Shown one piece after another: positions 38,015-47,039 of a DNA stretch of 64,000 nucleotides (its first letter is position 1; each line of letters opens with the position of its first letter). The position numbers were made by a program, and so were the translations under genes. The notes below the pieces were generated by a model, which was not told where the DNA came from, did no database searches, and saw only the letters and a program-made list of their open reading frames with translations. The stretch covers positions 8,464-72,463 of the forward strand of contig NZ_BMZT01000007.1 in the NCBI RefSeq assembly GCF_014652935.1, written 5' to 3'. Source of the DNA: Luteimonas padinae (GTDB taxonomy: Bacteria > Pseudomonadota > Gammaproteobacteria > Xanthomonadales > Xanthomonadaceae).

Positions 38015-39667
38015 TCAGGGGCAGGTGCCCGGCGGTGGACGATGCTGCAGCACCCGTCCCGGAAGGTCATGTGTCGCAAGGCCCGTGTCGATCATCGCCA
38101 CGCCGTTGACCAGCAGGTGGACGACGCCTTCCGACAGCAGGTGCGGCTGCACGTAGTCGGCCTTCGGCGCGTAGGCGTCGGGGTCGAACACCAGCACGTC
38201 GGCGTAGTGGCCTGCGCGCAGGAAGCCGCGGCCTTCGAGGCCGAAGGTGGTGGCGGTCAGCCCGGTCGAGCGGTGGATGAAGGCCGCCAGGTCGATCACC
38301 TGGTCCTGCACCACGAAGCGCGCGTATTTCTCGGGAAACGTCGCGTGCTGGCGCGGATGGCCGTCGCCGCCGTCGGAGGCGGTCAGCACCCAGGGCTGGC
38401 GCATGAACAGGTCGACGTCGTCGCGGTGCATGTTGAACGAGGCGATGCGCTGCGCCGAACCAGTACGTCCGGTGCCGCCCTCGCGGATGATGCGCAGCGC
38501 GGCTTCGACCGGGTCGAGGCCTTCGGCATCCGCGAACGCCTGCAGCGTCAGCGCGCTCCACGGCCATCCGCTGCCGGTCATCAGGATCGCGTCGGCGCCG
38601 CCGCGGCGCTGCAGGTTGTCGGCCATTTCCCCTCGGATGCGGGCGGCGGTCGCGGGATCGTCCAGCCGCTCGAACAGCGCGGCGCGCCCGCCGTCCACCG
38701 CCCAGCGCGGCAGCACCGCGGCGCCCAGGCTGGTGGATGACGCCAGCCAGGGATACTGGTCGGCGGTCACCTGCTGGCCTTCATCCCGCGCGCGTTCGAT
38801 GCGTGCGATGACTTCGCCCGCGCTGCCATGGACGTCGGCGCCCAGGGCCTTGATATGGGCGATGTGCACCGGCAACCCGGCGCGCCGCCCGATCTCCAGC
38901 ACCTCCTCGATCGAGCCCATCAGGCCCAGCGAATAGCTCGACTCGTCGCGCTGGTGGGTGTCGTAGACGCCGCCGCGGATCGCCGCCTCGCGCGCGAGCG
39001 CGACCACCTCGTCGGTGGAGGCGAAGCTCTGCGGCGCGTAGAACAGGCCCGCGGACAGGCCGAAGGCGCCCTCGCACATCGCGCCTGCGACCAGGCCGCG
39101 CATGCGTGCCAGTTCGTCCGCGTCCGGCGCGCGCGCGTCGTCGCCCAGCACGCGACGGCGCACGGGGCCCAGGCCGACGTAGGCGGCGACGTTGGTGCCG
39201 GTGCCCGCGGCCTCGAGCCTGGCGCGGTCCGCCTCGATGTCCGGAGTGCCGCCGCCGTCGATGCCGATGAAGATCGTGCTCACGCCCTGGTGCAGCCAGG
39301 GCAGCAGGCGGCGCATCGCCGGGTCCGTCGAGCGCAGGTAGGTGTCGGGATGCGTATGCGGGTCGATGAGGCCCGGCGACACCACCAGGCCGGTGGCGTC
39401 GAGCTCGCGCGCGGCGCGGTAGCGCTGGCGCAGGCCGGGGCCGACCTCGAGGATGCGGTCGCCGCGGATCGCGACGTCGGCGATGCGGCCCGGCCCGTCG
39501 CCGCCGTCGAACAGCATCCCGCCGTGGATCAGGACATCGGCTTCGGCGCCGGCCGGCGCCATGCCCGCGCATCCCGCCAGCAGCAGCCCGGACAGGACGG
39601 CGGCCAGCACGCCCGGTCCGCGCGGTCGGTAGATCCTGCCGGCGCGCAGGCGCCGACCGCCCCTCAC
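38015..39667 (-). CDS. N-acyl-D-amino-acid deacylase family lipoprotein
   Basis: Amidohydrolase of 550 residues of the D-aminoacylase group (COG3653), exported with a lipobox (LLLAGC). Metal motif LIDPHTHPDTY near residue 100; further ligands in VHIAHIKALG (with the carbamate/Lys region) and the catalytic Asp in TASDGGDGHPRQHA. It hydrolyses N-acyl-D-amino acids or D-aminoacyl peptides. The GTG start overlaps the epimerase stop (GTGA), so the two are translationally coupled. Predicted location outside the cytoplasm means it would generate free D-amino acids for uptake by the symporter encoded next. Confidence 0.88.
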   Translation of the reverse strand: MRGGRRLRAGRIYRPRGPGVLAAVLSGLLLAGCAGMAPAGAEADVLIHGGMLFDGGDGPGRIADVAIRGDRILEVGPGLRQRYRAARELDATGLVVSPGLIDPHTHPDTYLRSTDPAMRRLLPWLHQGVSTIFIGIDGGGTPDIEADRARLEAAGTGTNVAAYVGLGPVRRRVLGDDARAPDADELARMRGLVAGAMCEGAFGLSAGLFYAPQSFASTDEVVALAREAAIRGGVYDTHQRDESSYSLGLMGSIEEVLEIGRRAGLPVHIAHIKALGADVHGSAGEVIARIERARDEGQQVTADQYPWLASSTSLGAAVLPRWAVDGGRAALFERLDDPATAARIRGEMADNLQRRGGADAILMTGSGWPWSALTLQAFADAEGLDPVEAALRIIREGGTGRTGSAQRIASFNMHRDDVDLFMRQPWVLTASDGGDGHPRQHATFPEKYARFVVQDQVIDLAAFIHRSTGLTATTFGLEGRGFLRAGHYADVLVFDPDAYAPKADYVQPHLLSEGVVHLLVNGVAMIDTGLATHDLPGRVLQHRPPPGTCP

Positions 39668-40674
39668 GCCGCGTGCGCGTCCTTCGCGCGCGTGCCGCCG
39701 CCCCACAGCCCGGGCGACGGCGGCTGCAGCAGGCCGTCGACCATGGCCACGCCGCCGGGGTGGTCGTCCTTCAGCCACAGCGGGCCGTCGAGGTCGATGA
39801 ATTCCGCGTGGCGCGCCACGTGCCAGGCCGGCGCGATCGACAGCGACGAGCTGATCATGCAGCCGACCATGATCCCGAAGCCCTGCGCGCGCGCCGCGTC
39901 GAGCAGCTCCAGCGCGCCGGTGAGGCCGCCGGTCTTGTCGAGCTTGATGTTGACCACCTGGTAGCGCCCGCGCAGGCGCGCCAGGTCGTCGGCGGTGTGG
40001 CAGGACTCGTCGGCGCACAGGCGCGCCACCGGCTCGAAGCCGAGCAGGGCGTCGTCCTCGCCGGCCGGCAGCGGCTGCTCGACCAGGTCGACGCGCGCTT
40101 CGGCCAGCACCGGCTGCATCGCCCGCAGCAGGTCGAAGCTCCAGCTTTCGTTGGGATCGACGATCAGGCGCGCCGCGGGCAGCACGTCGCGCACGGCGCG
40201 GATCTGCGCCGCGGGATCGGACGCGTCGACCTTGATCTTCACCAGGTCGAGGTGGGCAAGCGCGCGCGCCGCCGCGGCCATGCGCTCCGGTGCGTCGAGG
40301 CTCACGGTCTGCGCGCACGCCAGCGGCGGCAGCGCACCGGGCTGGCCCAGCAGCGACTGCACCGGCAGGCCCTGCTGCCGCGCCTCCAGGTCCCACAGCG
40401 CGCAGTCGAGCGCATTGCGCGCCGCGCCCGGCGACAGCAGCTCGCGCAGTCCGCGCCGGTCCAGCCCGCCGGTGATGGCCGACGACAGCAGGCCGGCCTG
40501 TGCGATCACCGAGTCCACGGTCTCGCCATAGCGCGCGTAGGGCATCGACTCGCCGCGTCCGGTGAAGCCGTCGCGGCCGATGGTCGCCACGACGACCTCG
40601 GCCGAGGTGCGCACGCCGCGCGAGATCCGGAACGGCGTCGCCAGCGCATGGCTGGCGTGCGCGAGGCTCAGCAC
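39664..40674 (-). CDS. dgcA: dipeptide epimerase-like enolase-superfamily enzyme (DgcA type)
   Basis: Muconate-lactonizing-type enolase of 336 residues. The Lys pair is in DLVKIKVDA (KxK) and NIKLDKTGG; metal ligands Asp, Glu and Asp are in DPNESW, VEQPLP and ADESCH. This matches L-Ala-D/L-Glu epimerases. Adjacent to a DUF1611 gene it fits DgcA, reported in marine proteobacteria to convert N-acetyl-D-glutamate to N-acetyl-L-glutamate. The GTG start lies seven bases before the end of the DUF1611 gene. I prefer the DgcA reading because of this pairing and the GltS neighbour, but a muropeptide dipeptide epimerase remains possible. Confidence 0.8.
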   Translation of the reverse strand: MLSLAHASHALATPFRISRGVRTSAEVVVATIGRDGFTGRGESMPYARYGETVDSVIAQAGLLSSAITGGLDRRGLRELLSPGAARNALDCALWDLEARQQGLPVQSLLGQPGALPPLACAQTVSLDAPERMAAAARALAHLDLVKIKVDASDPAAQIRAVRDVLPAARLIVDPNESWSFDLLRAMQPVLAEARVDLVEQPLPAGEDDALLGFEPVARLCADESCHTADDLARLRGRYQVVNIKLDKTGGLTGALELLDAARAQGFGIMVGCMISSSLSIAPAWHVARHAEFIDLDGPLWLKDDHPGGVAMVDGLLQPPSPGLWGGGTRAKDAHAA

Positions 40675-41705
40675 GGCACCGCGTCCAGCAGGCGGTCGAC
40701 GATCCGGGCCACGCCGTCGCGCACCGGATCCTGTGCCGGCAGGCCGAGCAGGTCCTCGGCCTCGCGGCAGGCGCGCGCGGCCGCCGCGGCATCGAGCTTC
40801 GAGGTGTTCAGCGCCAGGCCCACCGCCACCACGTCCGGGCTGGTCAGCCGCGCGGCGGCGAGGTTGGCCTCCAGTGTCTGCGCCAGGTCCGGCAGCGGGT
40901 AGTGCGGCAGGCCGCGCATGTGCGGGCGCCCCGGCTCGTGGCACAGCACCAGTGCATCCGGCTGCGCGCCGTGCAGCAGGCCCAGCGACACGCCCGCGTA
41001 CGAGGGATGGAACAGCGAGCCCTGGCCCTCGATCAGGTCCCAGCCGCCGTCGTGGCGCTCGGGCGACAGCCACTCGATGCCGCCGGAGATGAAGTCGGCG
41101 ATGACGGCGTCGATCGGGATGCCGCGCCCGGCGATGAAGATGCCGGTCTGGCCGGTGGCGCGGAAATCGGCGGCCAGGCCGCGGCCGCGCATCTCCGCTT
41201 CCAGCGCCAGCGTGGCGTACATCTTGCCGGTGGAGCAGTCCGTGCCCACGGTGAGCAGGCGGCGGCCGGCGCGCGGGAGGCCGTTGCCGACCGGCGTGGG
41301 CGGGGGCGTGCGGGCGTCGAACAGGTGGCGGCCGTTGCGGCGCGCGGCCTCGACGATTTCGGGATGCGAGGCCAGGCGCTCGTGCAGGCCGGACGCGACG
41401 TTCATGCCGGCGTCCAGCGCCGCCACGATGTCGGCGACCGCCTCGGCGCCCAGGCGCCCGCCGGCGTTGGCCACGCCGACGATCATGGTGTTCGCGCCGG
41501 CGGCGCGGGCCTGGGCGAAGTCCATGTCCGGCACGTGCACGCTGGTCCGGCACTCCGGCCCGCGGAACTGGCCCACGCACCACTCCGGGCGGAACTGCAC
41601 CAGGCCGCGCGCGGTCTTCGCGGCCAGGTCGTCCGGCGCGTTCCCCAGGTACAGCAGGAAGGGCGGCGGCCAGTGCGAGGCGTCGGCGGGAACATCGGTG
41701 GACAT
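40668..41705 (-). CDS. dgcN: DUF1611 P-loop protein (DgcN type, D-glutamate N-acetyltransferase)
   Basis: Protein of 345 residues of the DUF1611 family: P-loop TVGTDCSTGKMYATL, RATGQTGIFIAGRGIPID, and IEGQGSLFHPSYAG. In Pseudoalteromonas and relatives DgcN, a member of this family, acetylates D-glutamate as the first step of D-glutamate breakdown, with DgcA next. Here the epimerase gene follows with a seven-base overlap, the same order. Start at the ATG ending at 41705; the ATG four codons earlier has its AGG too close. First gene of the minus-strand operon dgcN-dgcA-aminoacylase-gltS; its promoter lies in the 215 bases before maeB. Confidence 0.8.
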   Translation of the reverse strand: MSTDVPADASHWPPPFLLYLGNAPDDLAAKTARGLVQFRPEWCVGQFRGPECRTSVHVPDMDFAQARAAGANTMIVGVANAGGRLGAEAVADIVAALDAGMNVASGLHERLASHPEIVEAARRNGRHLFDARTPPPTPVGNGLPRAGRRLLTVGTDCSTGKMYATLALEAEMRGRGLAADFRATGQTGIFIAGRGIPIDAVIADFISGGIEWLSPERHDGGWDLIEGQGSLFHPSYAGVSLGLLHGAQPDALVLCHEPGRPHMRGLPHYPLPDLAQTLEANLAAARLTSPDVVAVGLALNTSKLDAAAAARACREAEDLLGLPAQDPVRDGVARIVDRLLDAVPC

Positions 41706-41803
41706 GGTGGCGTGCATCCTGTGCGGCCCGGGACGGGCAGGGGTGGAGTCACATCTTCTGCCCTCCACCGGGGGGGCCGCCATTGAAAAGATGCCCTGCG
41801 CGC

Positions 41804-41818
41804 ATAACCCGGGGTTAT
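41804..41818. promoter_or_regulatory. perfect palindrome between dgcN and maeB
   Basis: ATAACCCGGGGTTAT is a perfect inverted repeat of seven-base arms around one G. It lies 99 bases upstream of the dgcN start and 103 bases upstream of maeB, in the only divergent gap of the region. Size and symmetry suit a dimeric repressor (GntR- or TetR-like). No regulator gene is adjacent, so the binding protein is unknown. Confidence 0.45.
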
Positions 41819-41920
41819 GGCGGCACGAACGCCGCGCGCCACCGTGCGATGCGGAGCCGCCCGGGACCGCGCGCGGATAACGACTAGAATGGCCTGCCCG
41901 CCCGAACCGCAGCCCCGACC

Positions 41921-44251
<2,331 letters not shown>

Positions 44252-44269
44252 TCGCGGCGGGCCCGGGCC

Positions 44270-44629
44270 TTACGCGCCCGCGGCCGCGAGCGGGCGCGCC
44301 AGCTCGAGCAGGCGCGCCATGTCGTCCTTCAGCACCACCGCGTCGGTGCCCGACACGTCCTCGTCGCCGCGCAGGGCGCCGGTCAGGATGAAGAAGCGCG
44401 CCGCCGGCACGCGGGCGCGCACCGCGGCCACGGCCTCGGGCCCGGACCAGCCGGGCAGGTTCATGTCGCAGAGGACCAGTTGCGGGGCGAAGCCGTCCAG
44501 CGCCGCGTCGAGCTCCCGCTCGTGGCACAGGCGGCGGCAATCGATGTCGAGGCCGCCGTCGCGCAGGGCGAATTCCGTGAGCTCGGCATCGTCGAGCGAG
44601 TCATCGACGATGAGCACCCGGAGCGCCAA
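44270..44629 (-). CDS. stand-alone response-regulator receiver protein
   Basis: CheY-like receiver of 119 residues without an output domain. Acidic pair Asp9-Asp10 (VDDS), phosphoacceptor Asp55 (LCDMNLPG), switch Thr in FILTGA, and conserved Lys in VVLKDD. It should relay phosphate from the neighbouring histidine kinase or act by protein binding. TTG start at 44629, two bases after the stop of the preceding receiver gene, with GAGGG inside that gene as ribosome-binding site. Last gene of kinase-receiver-receiver; converges with maeB. Confidence 0.82.
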   Translation of the reverse strand: MALRVLIVDDSLDDAELTEFALRDGGLDIDCRRLCHERELDAALDGFAPQLVLCDMNLPGWSGPEAVAAVRARVPAARFFILTGALRGDEDVSGTDAVVLKDDMARLLELARPLAAAGA

Positions 44630-44631
44630 GT

Positions 44632-45072
44632 TCAGCCCTCGCTCGGGGCTTCGTTGAGCACGGCCCAGAACTTGCCCAGGGTGCGCACGGCCTCGAAGAA
44701 CTGGTCGACGTCGACCGGCTTGACCACGTAGGCGTTCACGCCCAGGTCCCAGCTGCGGGCCAGGTCGTTCTCCTCGCGCGACGACGACAGGATCACCACC
44801 GGTATGCGCTTGAGCGACTCGTGCCGGCGCATTTCGGTCAGGACCTCGAGGCCGTCCATGCGCGGCATCTTGATGTCGAGCAGCAGCACGGCCGGATCGC
44901 CCTCGGGGCGGTCGGCGAAGCGGCCGCGGCGGAGCAGGTAGTCCAGCGCCTCGACGCCGTCCTCGACGTGGACGATGGGATTGGCCAGGTGGGCGTCGCG
45001 CAGCGCGTCGATGGCCATCTCGGCGTCGTGGGGGCTGTCTTCGGCCAGCAGGATGGTGCGGATGGCGCTCAT
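44632..45072 (-). CDS. Rcp1-like response-regulator receiver protein
   Basis: Receiver of 146 residues of the type paired with phytochrome-like kinases (cyanobacterial Rcp1). Acidic pocket AEDSPHD, phosphoacceptor Asp66 (LLDIKMPRMDG), switch Ser in VVILSSSREE, Lys in YVVKPVD, and the extended C-terminal FFEAVRTLGKFWAVLNE helix specific to this group. No output domain. It overlaps the kinase stop by four bases (ATGA), implying stoichiometric co-translation. Likely the direct phosphate acceptor of that kinase. Confidence 0.9.
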   Translation of the reverse strand: MSAIRTILLAEDSPHDAEMAIDALRDAHLANPIVHVEDGVEALDYLLRRGRFADRPEGDPAVLLLDIKMPRMDGLEVLTEMRRHESLKRIPVVILSSSREENDLARSWDLGVNAYVVKPVDVDQFFEAVRTLGKFWAVLNEAPSEG

Positions 45073-46868
45073 GCGTTGGATTTCCGGTTGCTCAGGTCGA
45101 GGTTGGCGGGAAGTGTGAAGTGGAAGGTGGCGCCCTTGCCGGGCTCGGCTTCGGCCCAGATGCGGCCATTGTGCCGGGTCACGACGCGCTTGGCGCTGGC
45201 CAGGCCGATGCCGGTCCCGGAGAACTCGCTGGGCGAGTGCAGGCGCTGGAACACGCCGAACAGCTTGCCGGCGTAGGCCATGTCGAACCCGGCGCCGTTG
45301 TCGCGCACGGTGAACACGTGGTCACCGGTTTCGTCGCGCGCGTGCTCCACGGTCACCCGGGCCGGCTCGCTCTTCATGCTGTACTTGACCGCGTTGCCCA
45401 TCAGGTTGCCCCAGAGCTGGCGCAGCATGTTCTCGTCGGCCACCAGCACCGGCATCGGGCCGATGTTCCACTGCACGTGGTGCTCCGGCGCTTCGGTGGC
45501 GACGTTGGCGTCGAGCATGGCGCGGGTCTCCTCGACCAGCGACTGCATGTCCACCGCCTGCAGGCGCAGCGCGCTGCGGCCCAGGCGCGAGTACACCAGC
45601 AGGTCGTCGATCAGCTCGGACATGCGCTTGGCCGAGCCGCCGATCACATCGATGTAGTGCCGGCCCTTGTCGTCGATGCCGTCGCCCATGTGCCGGCGCA
45701 GTTTGTCGGCGAAGCCGGCGATGTGGCGCAGCGGCGCGCGCAGGTCGTGCGAGACGGAATAGCTGAACGCCTCGAGCTCGCGGTTGACGTCCGAGACCTG
45801 CTCGACCTTGCCCTCGAGCTGGCGGTTGAGGTCGCGGATGTGCTCCTCGCTGGCCTTCTGCAGGCTGATGTCGCTGGCAGTGACCAGGGCCGCGCTCTCG
45901 TCGCTGTCGGGCAGTTCCATCAGCCGCGCATTCACCAGCATCGTGCGCTCGAGGCCGTCGGCGGTGCGCTGGCGCAGCTCGTAGTCCCAGAGCTCGCGTG
46001 CGCGGCCGCAGACGTCGCGCAGGCGGCGCAGGGTTTCGGCGTCGTCCCAGGCGCCGTCGCCCACGTCGGACAGCAGGCGTCCGCGGGAGTCGCCGTCCAG
46101 ACCGAAGAGTTCGGAGAAGGCGGCGTTGTGCATGACGATGCGCAGGTCGCCGTCGATCAGCACGATCGGCTCGCGCACGGTGTCGAGCACCACCGCGGAG
46201 CGCCGGTCGGCGCGCTGGCTGTCGGCTTCGGCACGGCCGCGGCGGTCGGCGTCGCGCATGGCCAGGGTGGCCAGGCCCACCAGCAGCAGGATCTGGGCCG
46301 CCAGCGTGCCCCAGGACAGCCAAGTGGACTGCCGCCGTGCCTGGTCGGCGATGGCCATGCGCTCGGACAGGAGTTCCCGCTCCGCCTCGACCAGCTCGTT
46401 GATCGGGACCTGGACGGGGAAGTGCTCGGCCAGGCGCTGCAGCTCGTCGGTGTCGATGCCGCCTTCGGCGTCCTGCAGGCGGCCGACCTGGTCGAGGCGC
46501 TGGGCAATGCTCTGGCGCAGGGTGCCGACCCGTACCTGCTGGTGCGCGGAGTCGCGTGTCAGCGCTTCGAGCCGGTCCAGCGCCGGCGCCACGACGGAGG
46601 TGCTGTTGGCCAGGCGCTCCTCGAGCACTGTCGCGCGCGCGCCCAGCGCGTGCTCGAGCGTCGCGGATTCGATATTGCGCACCGCGGCATTGATGCGCTG
46701 CACCGTGGTTTCGACTTCCAGGGTGTGCGCGACCATTTCTTCCGCGTCGCGGATGCGCTCCTCGGCCGCGCGCATCAGCAGGAACGGGACGACGACGATC
46801 ACCAGGACCGTGGTCAGCAGCAGCGGGACGCGCCACCGGGGGGACAGCTGGAATGAAACGGAAGGCAT
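45069..46868 (-). CDS. membrane sensor histidine kinase (CHASE3-PAS-HisKA-HATPase)
   Basis: Kinase of about 599 residues. First membrane span at about 13-32, a helical CHASE3-like periplasmic segment to about 185, second span near 190-206, PAS domain about 218-330 (VREPIVLIDGDLRIVMHNAA), coiled linker, HisKA with His374 (FSYSVSHDLRAPLRHIAG), and HATPase with N box (LWGNLMGNAVKYS), G1 DNGAGFDM and G2 GTGIGLA. The H-box and companion Rcp1-like receiver resemble bacteriophytochrome kinases, but there is no chromophore domain. The signal is unknown. ATG ending at 46868 chosen; another in-frame ATG ends at 46892. Divergent from aceE. Confidence 0.9.
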   Translation of the reverse strand: MPSVSFQLSPRWRVPLLLTTVLVIVVVPFLLMRAAEERIRDAEEMVAHTLEVETTVQRINAAVRNIESATLEHALGARATVLEERLANSTSVVAPALDRLEALTRDSAHQQVRVGTLRQSIAQRLDQVGRLQDAEGGIDTDELQRLAEHFPVQVPINELVEAERELLSERMAIADQARRQSTWLSWGTLAAQILLLVGLATLAMRDADRRGRAEADSQRADRRSAVVLDTVREPIVLIDGDLRIVMHNAAFSELFGLDGDSRGRLLSDVGDGAWDDAETLRRLRDVCGRARELWDYELRQRTADGLERTMLVNARLMELPDSDESAALVTASDISLQKASEEHIRDLNRQLEGKVEQVSDVNRELEAFSYSVSHDLRAPLRHIAGFADKLRRHMGDGIDDKGRHYIDVIGGSAKRMSELIDDLLVYSRLGRSALRLQAVDMQSLVEETRAMLDANVATEAPEHHVQWNIGPMPVLVADENMLRQLWGNLMGNAVKYSMKSEPARVTVEHARDETGDHVFTVRDNGAGFDMAYAGKLFGVFQRLHSPSEFSGTGIGLASAKRVVTRHNGRIWAEAEPGKGATFHFTLPANLDLSNRKSNA

Positions 46869-47039
46869 GTGCCCGGCGGGCCCCCTTGGCATGGCGGATG
46901 GCCCCGTGCGTCCAGGCCGGCCGCGGGATCATGCGCGAAGCCGGCGCCCGGAGCAACGGCGCGGCCCGGCGGGACTGGTAGAATCGGGGGTTCCCGACCT
47001 CACGAACGACACGGCCGGTGCGCCGTTGCGGAGCAGAGC

